A stretch of DNA of 64,000 bases from Paraglaciecola marina. GTDB taxonomy: Bacteria; Pseudomonadota; Gammaproteobacteria; Enterobacterales; Alteromonadaceae. The stretch covers positions 153,078 to 217,077 of the forward strand of contig NZ_ML178720.1 of assembly GCF_004360155.1 (NCBI RefSeq), given 5' to 3'. The translations under genes were made by a program, and so were the position numbers. Of the stretch, positions 1 through 8,998 are shown one piece after another (the stretch's first letter is position 1; the number at the start of each line of letters is the position of its first letter). The notes below the pieces were generated by a model. The model was not told where the DNA came from, made no database searches, and worked only from the letters and a program-made list of their open reading frames with translations.

Positions 1-1
1 A

Positions 2-226
2 ATTCTGAGCAACACTGAATTTAAAAAACTCAAAGGATACAATAACCCCAATACTGAGTTACTAGAGTTACTTATGGATAAAGGCGCGCGTATTCTAGTA
101 TGTGGCCAATCAGCCGTAGCCCATGACTTCCTACCAAATATGTTTGAAAAAGGCGTAGAAGTGGAGCTATCTAATATGACCGCCCATGCACACCTAGCCA
201 AACAAGGTTATACGTTAGTTCCTTAA
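2..226 (+). CDS. DsrE-family protein, 3' part only
   Basis: An open frame enters from the left edge and stops at TAA; the start lies outside the window, so only the last 74 codons are visible. The end of the protein has the pattern of the DsrE/DsrF-like sulfur-relay family: a predicted strand (ARILVCGQSA) carrying the single conserved cysteine, an amphipathic helix, then a short strand and a glycine-tyrosine C-terminus. Some family members carry persulfide sulfur on this cysteine, but many are uncharacterised, so no substrate is proposed. No downstream gene follows in the same direction. Confidence 0.7.
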   Translation: MLSNTEFKKLKGYNNPNTELLELLMDKGARILVCGQSAVAHDFLPNMFEKGVEVELSNMTAHAHLAKQGYTLVP

Positions 227-369
227 CAAGTTTAAACAATTAGCGGTGGCATTAGTGAATGCACAAGACTTTAGCATACCTAATGCCGCTGCCCCATTGA
301 GCGTCTCAAACAAACTGTTATATCAAAGTAAGGTGGATGACATTTTTGTTTTTCTTATCTTTCCTTAAT

Positions 370-897
370 TTAACTGGCCATGTAAGAAAGAAAATCATAA
401 GGCTCTAGAAAATTCCAGACCCAATCCCCGTATATCAAAAAATACATGCTCAAGATAAGCCAAACCATCATTAACGTTCTGCATAAAAATGGCACTACCA
501 CTGAGCCATTCTTTGGCAACGAAAAATAAATAATCATCCGACCAAGGAAGACCATTATTGAAGGGAAAGTTAGTAATAATAGAATCCCTACAAACCTTGA
601 TACCATCCCATCTATAAACATTAACTCGACCCAAATACACCACAACCCTAAACAAATAGCTAAAAAATCTGCTACGGCCCGATAACTTATAGGCTCAAAT
701 TTTTCAATCCCAACTAGCCCAAGCTTATCTGAAGGCAAGATGCTATAGGCTATGAAAGAAAATAATTTCAGTAAAAAAACTAAAGTTAACAGGAAAGCCT
801 CCCCATCTTTTAACACATATATATCTGCAAGTAGGTAAATTAGAAAAATACAAGCGATATGCGTTAAAGCACTTCTGTTGAAATAATATTCTTTCAC
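370..897 (-). CDS. Hypothetical inner-membrane protein
   Basis: 175 residues, not recognised. The start is GTG; a good ribosome site (AAGGAG, 6 nt upstream) supports it over later ATGs. The chain is very hydrophobic with about four to five predicted membrane spans (around residues 13-30, 33-52, 75-95, 100-125 and 140-158) joined by short loops, and no enzymatic motif is visible. It lies upstream of nothing obvious: the neighbour on the same strand is another small membrane protein 70 bp away. It could be a species-specific membrane protein. Confidence 0.55.
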   Translation of the reverse strand: MKEYYFNRSALTHIACIFLIYLLADIYVLKDGEAFLLTLVFLLKLFSFIAYSILPSDKLGLVGIEKFEPISYRAVADFLAICLGLWCIWVELMFIDGMVSRFVGILLLLTFPSIMVFLGRMIIYFSLPKNGSVVVPFLCRTLMMVWLILSMYFLIYGDWVWNFLEPYDFLSYMAS

Positions 898-967
898 CCT
901 ACTCTCCTTAGTCTTGGTTTAGTCAGCCTAACCGCACAATCAGAACAGTCAAGCTCCGCTAGCATAG

Positions 968-1426
968 CTACCCCGCTAAACAACTATTGGCAATAATTAT
1001 CAGTAATAACAAAACGTGTGGGTAAGCCATGGTTGGCTTAATTGAGTTTTTTAGGTACTCGAAGACCAAGCCTATGGCTCCTTTCCTCGACTCTTCCCAT
1101 GCTGTGTTAAATTGCATAGCTAAAAGGGATGAGTCGCCATTACCTTCAGCATTTTTCGCAGAAGCATAGTGTTTAATCCCGTGTTCAACCGACTCTAAGC
1201 GCTGTGCTATACGCCCTTGAAATGTTTTCCAAATTCCGTCTTGAAGCCAAACGATTGCACAAATGAAGAGCGTCCAAAGACCACTGTTAATAATAAATAA
1301 TAGTGCACAGCTTATTGCGACATTGAATAGTTTGATAAACAAGGAATGCTTTTCGTAACTATCAAACTGAGTTTGTAGAGTGGTCCATTCTTGCTGTAGA
1401 GCCAACAAATTGCTATCGGGTGTCAT
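968..1426 (-). CDS. Hypothetical membrane protein
   Basis: 152 residues, not recognised. An N-terminal amphipathic/coiled-coil segment (residues 5-28) is followed by two close membrane spans (about 32-48 and 50-63), a charged cytoplasmic or periplasmic stretch (65-125) and a C-terminal span (134-150). The ribosome site AAGGA, 9 nt before the ATG, supports the start. The gene ends about 50 bp upstream of the end of epmA and is transcribed the same way, but nothing links it to EF-P modification. Confidence 0.5.
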   Translation of the reverse strand: MTPDSNLLALQQEWTTLQTQFDSYEKHSLFIKLFNVAISCALLFIINSGLWTLFICAIVWLQDGIWKTFQGRIAQRLESVEHGIKHYASAKNAEGNGDSSLLAMQFNTAWEESRKGAIGLVFEYLKNSIKPTMAYPHVLLLLIIIANSCLAG

Positions 1427-1476
1427 ATGCTTCTGTCCTTCATCATTGCATTGATAATCTGTGTTTAGAACACGGG

Positions 1477-2463
1477 CTAGGCGCGGTTATACTCAAAGGC
1501 GGTAACTTGGTCAATGCTGTCACAATTGAGGGCTAGCATCAGTAATCTATCTATACCTAATGCCACGCCAGCACACTCTGGTAACCCATGTTCTAGCGCC
1601 GCAATTAAGTTTTTGTCTAAGGGCATACTTTGTAGTCCTTGCGATAATCGGGTTTGGTTATCATGCTCAAAACGCCGGCGCTGCTCCTTTGCATCACTTA
1701 ATTCATGAAACCCGTTAGCCAATTCGATCCCTTTAAAATATAACTCAAAACGCTCTGCCACTAGGGGGTTATCTTTACTGATTTTAGCCAAAGCCGCTTG
1801 TGACGCCGGAAACTCATACACCAAACAAGGTCTGTCTTGCCCTATATGTGGCTCTATGTGTTGGCTGAACAACAACATCATCAAAGTATCTTTAGATGAT
1901 TCATTAGCAGCTATGTCTTGATAACCGTAACGACTCGCAAGGGCGCGTAATTCATCTAAACTTGCTGTCAAAGGATCACAATTTAGGTGTTGCAAAAAAG
2001 CCTGTTGATAGGTCATACGCTCCGCTGGTTCTGTCTTAAGTATTAACTGTATAAGTTCATCAACCTCAGTCATCAGCCCATGATGATCATATCCAACGCG
2101 GTACCACTCTAGCATAGTAAATTCGGGGTTATGAAAACGCCCTGCTTCTTCATTTCTAAAAGATTTACATATTTGATAAATAGAACCGCTACCCGCGCAC
2201 AGCAAACGTTTCATGGCAAATTCAGGAGAGGTCTGTAGAAACAGCTCAGTGGTATTTGGCGACATAGGATTGTCGAAACGAGTACAGAATGAATGTAGAT
2301 GTTGATCTGTGACAGTGGCATGACTTAAGGCAGGAGTATCAACTTCTAATACATCTTTTCGATAAAAAAACTCACGAATAGAGCGTATTAATTGCGCTCG
2401 CTTTTTAAGAGTGGCTATTACGGCACTAGGCTGCCAGTTGCTTTGGGAGTTTTGCTCTGTCAT
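1477..2463 (-). CDS. epmA: EF-P-(R)-beta-lysine ligase EpmA
   Basis: 328 residues with the start chosen here. EpmA is a paralogue of the class II lysyl-tRNA synthetase catalytic core without the tRNA anticodon domain; it activates (R)-beta-lysine with ATP and attaches it to Lys34 of elongation factor P. Class II motif 2 ([14 protein letters not shown], about residues 100-115) and motif 3 ([12 protein letters not shown], about 299-310) are both visible. A longer frame begins 54 bp upstream, but it would run through the efp terminator hairpin, so the internal ATG (MTEQNSQ...) is preferred. The gene follows efp on the same strand and lies next to epmB, so the whole modification pathway except the final hydroxylase EpmC is local. 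Confidence 0.93.
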   Translation of the reverse strand: MTEQNSQSNWQPSAVIATLKKRAQLIRSIREFFYRKDVLEVDTPALSHATVTDQHLHSFCTRFDNPMSPNTTELFLQTSPEFAMKRLLCAGSGSIYQICKSFRNEEAGRFHNPEFTMLEWYRVGYDHHGLMTEVDELIQLILKTEPAERMTYQQAFLQHLNCDPLTASLDELRALASRYGYQDIAANESSKDTLMMLLFSQHIEPHIGQDRPCLVYEFPASQAALAKISKDNPLVAERFELYFKGIELANGFHELSDAKEQRRRFEHDNQTRLSQGLQSMPLDKNLIAALEHGLPECAGVALGIDRLLMLALNCDSIDQVTAFEYNRA

Positions 2464-2486
2464 TTTAATATCTCTTACTACATGCA

Positions 2487-2515
2487 TAAAAAAAGCCCAC
2501 CAATGTGAGCTTTTC
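2487..2515 (-). terminator. Intrinsic terminator after efp
   Basis: Read on the minus strand the hairpin is AAAAGCTCAC-attg-GTGGGC followed by a run of T. It falls between the efp stop and the epmA start and argues that efp is mostly transcribed alone, with epmA either read through or having its own promoter. Confidence 0.75.
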
Positions 2516-2532
2516 ATTATTCATAACTAGAA

Positions 2533-3102
2533 TTACTTTTGAGCGCGGCCTACATACTCACCGTTACGGGTATCAACTCGTACTACTTCGCCTCTTTGTA
2601 CAAACAAAGGCACACGTACGACTGCACCTGTAGCTAAAGTAGCTGGTTTTCCGCCCGTTCCTGCGGTATCACCTTTAAGGCCTGGATCCGTATCAGTAAT
2701 CTCAAGCTCTACAAAGTTGGCAGGTTGAACAACAATAGGCGTACCATTCCATAGAGTAATAGTGCAGGTGTCATTCTCTACTAACCATTTCACGTTTTCG
2801 CCCACAGCTTTTTCATCTGCAGCAATTTGCTCAAAGGTTTCGTTATTCATGAAATGCCAAAATTCACCATCTGTATACAAATAATCTAATTCGGTGTCGA
2901 TTACATCAGCACCTTCAACAGATTCGCCTGACTTAAAGGTTTTCTCTAAAACTTTACCCGTAATAAGCTTACGAATTTTAACTCGGCTAAAGGCTTGGCC
3001 TTTTCCTGGTTTAACAAATTCATTCTCAAGAATGTTGCAAGGTTCGCCGTCGAGCATTATCTTTAGGCCCGCTTTAAACTCATTTGTGCTGAAATTAGCC
3101 AT
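2533..3102 (-). CDS. efp: Elongation factor P
   Basis: 189 residues, the normal length. EF-P binds between the P and E sites of stalled ribosomes and helps form peptide bonds at consecutive prolines. The three-domain beta-barrel protein is complete. The acceptor loop reads VKPGKGQAF, with Lys34 in the place beta-lysylated by EpmA, which fits the presence of epmA and epmB on either side. The start ATG follows GGGGAC closely. Only 35 bp separate it from the divergent epmB start, so the promoters of both genes must overlap. Confidence 0.97.
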   Translation of the reverse strand: MANFSTNEFKAGLKIMLDGEPCNILENEFVKPGKGQAFSRVKIRKLITGKVLEKTFKSGESVEGADVIDTELDYLYTDGEFWHFMNNETFEQIAADEKAVGENVKWLVENDTCTITLWNGTPIVVQPANFVELEITDTDPGLKGDTAGTGGKPATLATGAVVRVPLFVQRGEVVRVDTRNGEYVGRAQK

Positions 3103-3137
3103 GTGTCCCCGTAAATATAACTATGTTGAGTCAGTAA

Positions 3138-4163
3138 TTGTCGCAAATAATACCTAAAAAACCGCTGTCTGTAGAGAGTAACTGGCAAAAAGAACTGGCA
3201 ACGGCATATACAGACCCAGTTTCTTTACTAAATTACCTTAACTTGCCCGTGGATAATTTCACTAAGGACATAGCTGCCAGGCGACTTTTCCCCATGCGCG
3301 TGCCACGCCCTTTTGCTAGGCGAATGAAAAAAGGGGATGCGCTTGACCCATTATTTTTACAGATATTTACTAGTAAATATGAGTTTAATACGTCGGCTGG
3401 TTATTCAACGGACCCACTAGATGAACAGAAAAACAACCAGCCTGGAATATTACATAAATACCAAAATAGGCTGTTACTACTAGTAAGAGGAGGTTGCGCC
3501 GTTAATTGTCGTTATTGTTTTCGCCGACATTTTCCTTATAGCGACAATCACTTAAACAAACATCAATGGCAAGAAGCCCTACAATATATTGCAGATAACC
3601 CGCAAATTAATGAGGTGATTTATTCTGGGGGCGACCCCTTAATGGCAAAAGATGACTTTTTAGCATGGCTCACACAAGAAATAGAACAAATTCCCCATGT
3701 CACAAGATTACGTATCCATACTCGCCTACCTGTGGTGATCCCATCAAGAATTACGACAGAGTTAATATCATGGTTTAGTAAATCTCGTTTAAAGCCCGTC
3801 ATGGTGGTACATGTGAACCATGCTAACGAGATTGACACAGAATTTGCTTTGGCAATGAATAAATTAAAGCAGGCAGGCGTAACCTTACTAAACCAAGCAG
3901 TACTATTAAAAGGCGTTAATGACTCAGTGGCACAACAGGTCGCATTGAGCGAAAGGTTATTTCAAGTGGGCGTTATGCCTTATTATTTGCACGTGTTAGA
4001 TAAAGTCTCTGGGGCTGAACACTTTGACTTACCAGACAGCACTGCAACCGAGTTGATGCAAGATGTAATCAAACACCTTCCTGGATACTTGGTTCCTAAA
4101 TTGGTACGTGAGATAGGTGGCCAGCCTGGCAAAACCCCTCTTGATTTGAATCTGCATCCATAG
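3138..4163 (+). CDS. epmB: EF-P beta-lysylation protein EpmB (lysine 2,3-aminomutase-like)
   Basis: 341 residues. EpmB is a radical-SAM, PLP-dependent aminomutase that converts (S)-alpha-lysine to (R)-beta-lysine, the donor for EF-P modification. The [4Fe-4S] motif CAVNCRYC is at residues 120-127, followed by RRHFPY, and the SAM-binding SGGDPL motif follows. The length fits EpmB rather than the longer catabolic clostridial aminomutase. The start is TTG, the first plausible initiation codon in frame; it lies divergently from efp in a very small shared intergenic region. Confidence 0.93.
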   Translation: MSQIIPKKPLSVESNWQKELATAYTDPVSLLNYLNLPVDNFTKDIAARRLFPMRVPRPFARRMKKGDALDPLFLQIFTSKYEFNTSAGYSTDPLDEQKNNQPGILHKYQNRLLLLVRGGCAVNCRYCFRRHFPYSDNHLNKHQWQEALQYIADNPQINEVIYSGGDPLMAKDDFLAWLTQEIEQIPHVTRLRIHTRLPVVIPSRITTELISWFSKSRLKPVMVVHVNHANEIDTEFALAMNKLKQAGVTLLNQAVLLKGVNDSVAQQVALSERLFQVGVMPYYLHVLDKVSGAEHFDLPDSTATELMQDVIKHLPGYLVPKLVREIGGQPGKTPLDLNLHP

Positions 4164-4191
4164 AGGTCCTCGAGCTTTTGTGACAGAAAGC

Positions 4192-4476
4192 TTAGTTTAT
4201 GCAGTTAGCATCGATTAATTTCGTCTGTCTTTTAATTTCACGCTTATCTTCATTGGCTTTCGCAACAGCTAAGTCCACCTTCGCTGCTGAGCATTTGTCA
4301 GAAAGTTCTTTTTTAGCGAGGTAATTTTGATCTTTTTGATATTGAGCCATACCTTTTGCACCTACATAAGTATCGCGATCTTCTGGGTCTCGGTCAGCTT
4401 GATAACTTGGCGGCTGTGTTGCATTACATGCCGCTAAAAAGCAGACTAAGGGTATAAATTTGAATGTATTTCTCAA
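4192..4476 (-). CDS. Small putative lipoprotein
   Basis: 94 residues, function unknown. The N-terminus has a short basic region, a hydrophobic core and the lipobox FLAAC (Cys at about residue 17), so the protein is predicted to be lipid-anchored. The mature part is charged and lysine-rich, probably helical, with two further cysteines (in DKCSAA and DANCIN) that could form a disulfide in the periplasm. It is convergent with epmB, with a weak AGCTTT/AAAGCT hairpin between the two genes. Confidence 0.65.
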   Translation of the reverse strand: MRNTFKFIPLVCFLAACNATQPPSYQADRDPEDRDTYVGAKGMAQYQKDQNYLAKKELSDKCSAAKVDLAVAKANEDKREIKRQTKLIDANCIN

Positions 4477-4735
4477 CTTTGACTCTCCATTTCAATTGGT
4501 AACAAGAAGTGGACCAATATAATTTTGCAAAGTTGCAATTTTTAGCACAAATTTGAACTATTTCCAGTCCAGATTAGCTTAGAAAAACAAGGTAAAATAA
4601 AAATTGATAAAACGATTACCAAGTTACCTGACACCTAAACTTCTAAGAGAAGTCGGCGCAAGATAACCTGGCAATACGCTACTTAATAGACATCTGCGAC
4701 CATTTGCATATACAAAAATGTTTAGCCTAAATAAT

Positions 4736-4912
4736 CTAAGCAAAGGTGTCGATATTCGACCCTATTGCAGGATTGGCAGATGTAACTTTAGGTGTTTCAG
4801 CAGCTTCCAGTAACTCTAGTGTTGCTTGGCCTTCCACTTTTTGCTGTGATTTAGCAAGTTGCAGAGACTTAATCTCAAGACTAGAACTAGCAGCTGAGCC
4901 TGAAATATCCAT
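4736..4912 (-). CDS. YjfB-family putative motility protein
   Basis: A 58-residue frame, too short for usual cut-offs. It starts MDISGSAASS, continues as an amphipathic helix (LEIKSLQLAKSQQKVEGQ) and ends SNIDTFA, which is the layout I know for the YjfB/'putative motility protein' family (Pfam PF14070): N-terminal MDI, central helix, C-terminal G-x-N-I-[DN]-T. A strong ribosome site (AAGGAG, 6 nt before ATG) supports it. Some family members are tied to flagellar regulons, but no flagellar gene lies in the window, so the role is open. An overlapping plus-strand frame over the same bases is its antisense shadow. Confidence 0.7.
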   Translation of the reverse strand: MDISGSAASSSLEIKSLQLAKSQQKVEGQATLELLEAAETPKVTSANPAIGSNIDTFA

Positions 4913-5007
4913 ACAGTGCTCCTTATTGCTTGTAGCAAAGTATAAAAACGGGCAAAATCGCCCGCATCAAAAATTTATCGGCAAGCTGAAGTCAAACTTT
5001 AATTTCT

Positions 5008-5316
5008 ATGCAATCTATTATTCAAACTCTTAGTGAAAATGTTCAAGTAATTTATCGTAAATCTATCGATGCAGATCAAACTATTACCCGTTTACAACAA
5101 AGCGGAAAGGGTAAGTTTAGTGCAGTTTTTACAGCAGATTCTGGGTTTGAAACCAGTAGTAAATTTTTCAAACCTTATGTTGAAGAGTTAGCGAAAGAAG
5201 TGCTTGAGCTTGAAAGCCAATCACCTGAATCAGTTAAAGCTGCACTGCCTGTTTTAGTAAAAAAGATTGAGATGCTATTAACCACACTTAATCAATTTCA
5301 GAAAAACGCCCGTTAA
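5008..5316 (+). CDS. Conserved small hypothetical protein
   Basis: 102 residues, predicted almost entirely helical, soluble, without signal peptide or recognised motif. The sequence shows a charged middle (SGKGKFSAVFTADSGF) flanked by two long amphipathic helices, the last (VKAALPVLVKKIEMLLTTLNQF) with heptad-like leucines that could form a coiled coil. The ribosome site is weak. It is convergent with the next gene. I do not assign a function. Confidence 0.5.
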   Translation: MQSIIQTLSENVQVIYRKSIDADQTITRLQQSGKGKFSAVFTADSGFETSSKFFKPYVEELAKEVLELESQSPESVKAALPVLVKKIEMLLTTLNQFQKNAR

Positions 5317-5335
5317 ATTTAAGGTATCCAGCAAA

Positions 5336-6628
5336 CTAGTTAGGCTGGTTGTGAATTTGCAGCGCATCAATACGGGCATTTATTTTGGCAATCATTTGTT
5401 TATATTTGGGGCTGTCAACACGGATAAATCTGCGTTCAAATTCAGCTTTCTTCAAGCCTTCGGGTAAGCCTGTAATATTTGGAAAGAATGCTTTCTCATC
5501 TAAGTTTCCTGCGAGTATATCTTGAACGTATAGAGCTGAGTCTGGGTTTGTTGCAGATTCAGCAAATTTAATACCTGAAAAATCAGCGGCTAAATCAATA
5601 AAGCTGTAACCACTGCCATCGTGGCTTCGATCCATCAACTCTTTAAATTCACCTATCGCTACACTAATACCTTGCTCAGAGAAAATTTTAATGGCCGCTG
5701 AAAAAATAAAGTGTTGGTTTAAATCTACTCGAGACTTTAGAACCGTTCTAGAATTAGGAGATACTACCCGTGGACTATTAGGCTGAACATCACCCACTAA
5801 ATTGGCAAACCTATGATGACCAACATATATAGCCAAAGCCATGATCGCGGCTTTATTCTCCAATGCTGCCGATTCATCTGAGCTAGAACGCTCTTTAGCT
5901 AAGCTAAATACTGGGCCAATATATTTTGCTAAGGACTGGGGAGTATAACGCTTTGCAATACTAAACTCTGATATTTCTTTCAAGTAAAAGGCTGTTTTCA
6001 AACGCAACTCTTCATCCTTTTCCCCCCCTACTCCCTGCTTAATTGCATTCAAGTTTTTTAAAAATTGCTGTAGGGGTAATACCGACAACACCATGTGTTT
6101 ATCTCTCATGGCAATGTTATCTATTTGCTCAATAAATTGGCTGGCAATGTCGCTGCTGGTGTACCAATTAGCTAAAGTCACTAAACTTGATAAAGCAAAA
6201 TCTCCAGAAAGAGAAATTGGCCCTACTTTCACATATTCCACTGCAACACCGGCTGCCGGTAATAAGGATGCTTCTACATTGATAAATTGCCCAATAGGAT
6301 TACTAGGAAGCTGATAACTCACAAAAATTTTAGAAGACTGAGACCGAATAATAGCTTTACCTTGAAACTGATTATGGGCTCTTTGGACAAATCCAACCAG
6401 ACTATTGAACTGGTCTTCACTAATAGTGATATCTTGCTTGGTAGACCTGAGTTTTACAGTATCTTGAAGCTGATGCATTAAGGCTTTTACAGACTCTGCT
6501 TGGTCCACCTGAGTAGCACTAGAGGTATCAACTAATGGTTGTGATTCAAGAGTAAACAGAAACAAACCTGTTGCTAACAATATTGTGACTAATAACAATA
6601 TAACTAGGTACTTCAACAAGCTAAACAA
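5336..6628 (-). CDS. Membrane-anchored periplasmic hypothetical protein
   Basis: 430 residues, not recognised. A single N-terminal membrane span (residues 5-27, LLKYLVILLLVTILLATGLF) is followed by a long polar domain, so the protein is probably an inner-membrane anchored periplasmic one. The mature part mixes beta-rich and helical regions with no cysteine and no enzyme motif that I can see. It follows parE and a 116-residue gene on the same strand, separated by 29 bp, so the three are likely co-transcribed. Confidence 0.6.
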   Translation of the reverse strand: MFSLLKYLVILLLVTILLATGLFLFTLESQPLVDTSSATQVDQAESVKALMHQLQDTVKLRSTKQDITISEDQFNSLVGFVQRAHNQFQGKAIIRSQSSKIFVSYQLPSNPIGQFINVEASLLPAAGVAVEYVKVGPISLSGDFALSSLVTLANWYTSSDIASQFIEQIDNIAMRDKHMVLSVLPLQQFLKNLNAIKQGVGGEKDEELRLKTAFYLKEISEFSIAKRYTPQSLAKYIGPVFSLAKERSSSDESAALENKAAIMALAIYVGHHRFANLVGDVQPNSPRVVSPNSRTVLKSRVDLNQHFIFSAAIKIFSEQGISVAIGEFKELMDRSHDGSGYSFIDLAADFSGIKFAESATNPDSALYVQDILAGNLDEKAFFPNITGLPEGLKKAEFERRFIRVDSPKYKQMIAKINARIDALQIHNQPN

Positions 6629-6657
6629 ATAGATTTCCTTTTATCAATAATAAAACT

Positions 6658-7008
6658 CTAGAGGTTAACTTCAGACAAAATAGACGGTGAAATTAAGGCA
6701 AGGACTATAGATACATTATTTTTGTATGCCTCTATATACTCGCTTTCTTGGTCACTATTGAAATGCTTTTCTATAGACCTTTCTTTTGAGGATTTCAGCT
6801 GTTGTAAATACTTAGATATAAACTCCGCTTCATTTAAAGCTCGAGAATCTAGCAACATATTTTCTAAGGCCTGATACTCCCCTTTATCTTCAATCGTCAT
6901 TTCATCAGGGTTATCTAGAGCGACCCTCTCATAAAAATAAAGAGAGTCAATTTTTCTTTGGACAGCATTAGCCAAGTTTCTATACCCAAGAGCTTCTTTA
7001 GCACTCAT
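6658..7008 (-). CDS. Hypothetical protein coupled to parE
   Basis: 116 residues, soluble, highly charged and mostly helical; not recognised. Its ATG follows the parE stop codon with no base between (TAA then ATG), so translation is probably coupled to parE by re-initiation. A link to topoisomerase IV is therefore possible from position but nothing in the sequence demonstrates it. Confidence 0.55.
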   Translation of the reverse strand: MSAKEALGYRNLANAVQRKIDSLYFYERVALDNPDEMTIEDKGEYQALENMLLDSRALNEAEFISKYLQQLKSSKERSIEKHFNSDQESEYIEAYKNNVSIVLALISPSILSEVNL

Positions 7009-8898
7009 TTAAACTTCAGCCATATTACCTTTAGACTCTAACCATTCTTTTCTATCTGGTGCCCGCTTTTTAGCTAATAACATGTCCATAATTTCTAGCA
7101 TTTGCTCACCATCTCCCACAGTAAGCTGCACTAACCTACGAGTGTTAGGGTCCATTGTGGTTTCACGTAATTGCAGAGGATTCATCTCACCCAAACCTTT
7201 AAAGCGCTGTACGTTGACTTTGCCACGCTTTTTCTCGGCAACAATTCGATTTAAAATGCCTTCTTTTTCACCCTCATCTAAGGCGTAATAGACTTCTTTA
7301 CCAATATCGATTCTAAACAAAGGCGGCATGGCCACATATACGTGGCCCGTGTTCACTAAAGTTCTAAAATGCTTAACAAACAAAGCACATAAAAGAGTCG
7401 CTATGTGTAATCCGTCGGAGTCAGCGTCCGCCAAGATACAAATTTTATCGTAACGTAGGCCACTTAAGTCTTCAGAGTCTGGGTCAATCCCTAAGGCAAC
7501 TGAAATATCGTGAATTTCGTTAGATGCCAGAACTTGAGATGAGTCCACTTCCCAGCTGTTCAGAATTTTGCCACGTAAAGGCATGATAGCCTGAAACTCT
7601 CTATCTCTAGCTTGTTTAGCAGAACCACCTGCTGAGTCCCCTTCCACTAAAAATAACTCTGAGCGAGAAGTATCCTGAGTAGAGCAATCTGTTAATTTTC
7701 CAGGCAAAGCTGGGCCTTGGGTGACTTTTTTACGAGCCACTTTTTTACTTGCCCGTAAACGAGACTGGGCATTGTTAATACACATTTCAGCTAATAACTC
7801 AGCCACATCTGTATGCTGATTTAACCACAAGCTAAAGGCGTCCTTTACCACACCCGATACGAAAGCTGCAGCTTGGCGAGACGACAAACGCTCTTTAATT
7901 TGCCCGGCAAATTGAGGGTCTTGCATCTTGGTAGATAACACGTAACTGCAACGATCCCAGATATCTTCTGGGCTCAGTTTTACGCCTCTAGGCATTAAGT
8001 TTCTAAATTCACAAAACTCACGCATAGACTCCAACAAGCCTTGACGTAAACCATTTACGTGAGTACCGCCTTGTGCGGTAGGAATAAGATTCACGTAACT
8101 TTCGGTGATCATCTCACCACCTTCTGGCAGCCACATTACCGCCCAATCAGCGGCTTCAGTATTACCAGAAATAGAACCAACAAATGGCGCATCTTCAGGC
8201 AGGGTGACATATTCTTTTACCGATTGATAAAGGTAATCCCGCAGGCCATCTTCGAAATACCATTCTTTGGTTTCACTAGTGATTTTATTATCAAATCGAA
8301 TTCGTAAGCCTGGACATAGGACCGCTTTAGCCTGCAACACGTGTAGTAGCTTAGAAACCGAAAATTTAGCTGAGTCAAAATATTGCGGGTCTGGCCAAAA
8401 ATGAACTTTAGTACCAGTATTGCGCTTACCACAGGTATCAACTATTTCTAACTCTTGTACTTTATCGCCATTCTCGAACGCAATTTGATGTACATTACCA
8501 TCCCGGCGAATGTTGACTTCAACTCGCTTTGACAAGGCATTCACCACTGAAATACCCACACCGTGCAAACCACCAGAAAACTGGTAGTTCTTGTTAGAAA
8601 ACTTACCACCAGCGTGTAATTTAGTCATAATCAATTCAACACCAGAAATACCTTCTTCTGGGTGAATATCCACAGGCATACCACGACCGTCATCAGTGAC
8701 TTCTAAAGATTGATCGGTATGTAATACAATTTTTATTGAGGTTGCATGGCCACCTAAAGCTTCATCCACACTGTTATCTATCACTTCCTGACTCAAATGG
8801 TTAGGGCGAGTAGTATCTGTGTACATGCCTGGGCGACGTTGCACGGGTTCAAGGCCGTTTAAAACCTCAATGGCTTCTGCGTTATATTGATTTGACAT
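7009..8898 (-). CDS. parE: DNA topoisomerase IV subunit B
   Basis: 629 residues, the usual length for ParE and clearly shorter than GyrB of proteobacteria. It is the ATPase subunit of topoisomerase IV, which decatenates daughter chromosomes with ParC. Visible parts are the GHKL ATPase with the Asn in QEVIDNSVDEAL and the DDGRGMP and GGLHGVGISVVNALS loops, the transducer domain, and the TOPRIM domain with EGDSAGGSAKQARDR and the acidic DADSDG metal site. The gene leads a short minus-strand group; yqiA lies about 100 bp upstream in the same direction, as in Escherichia coli. Confidence 0.97.
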   Translation of the reverse strand: MSNQYNAEAIEVLNGLEPVQRRPGMYTDTTRPNHLSQEVIDNSVDEALGGHATSIKIVLHTDQSLEVTDDGRGMPVDIHPEEGISGVELIMTKLHAGGKFSNKNYQFSGGLHGVGISVVNALSKRVEVNIRRDGNVHQIAFENGDKVQELEIVDTCGKRNTGTKVHFWPDPQYFDSAKFSVSKLLHVLQAKAVLCPGLRIRFDNKITSETKEWYFEDGLRDYLYQSVKEYVTLPEDAPFVGSISGNTEAADWAVMWLPEGGEMITESYVNLIPTAQGGTHVNGLRQGLLESMREFCEFRNLMPRGVKLSPEDIWDRCSYVLSTKMQDPQFAGQIKERLSSRQAAAFVSGVVKDAFSLWLNQHTDVAELLAEMCINNAQSRLRASKKVARKKVTQGPALPGKLTDCSTQDTSRSELFLVEGDSAGGSAKQARDREFQAIMPLRGKILNSWEVDSSQVLASNEIHDISVALGIDPDSEDLSGLRYDKICILADADSDGLHIATLLCALFVKHFRTLVNTGHVYVAMPPLFRIDIGKEVYYALDEGEKEGILNRIVAEKKRGKVNVQRFKGLGEMNPLQLRETTMDPNTRRLVQLTVGDGEQMLEIMDMLLAKKRAPDRKEWLESKGNMAEV

Positions 8899-8998
8899 AT
8901 TTTTTATTCAGAGCTCTTATTATTCGAAATAGCGGATGAAACACTCACGGCTTACACGCGGGCACTTACATGTATACATATGTTATACCAAGCTTCAT

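Noticed and set aside
395-655. 86-codon frame inside the first membrane protein gene
   Set aside because: Same strand, different frame, no ribosome site; the longer frame has AAGGAG before its start.
2464-2517. Longer start for epmA adding 18 residues
   Set aside because: The extension is the efp terminator hairpin translated; homologues start near the internal ATG.
4746-5033. 95-codon plus-strand frame
   Set aside because: It is the antisense of the YjfB-like gene, which has a strong ribosome site and family features; the plus frame has neither.
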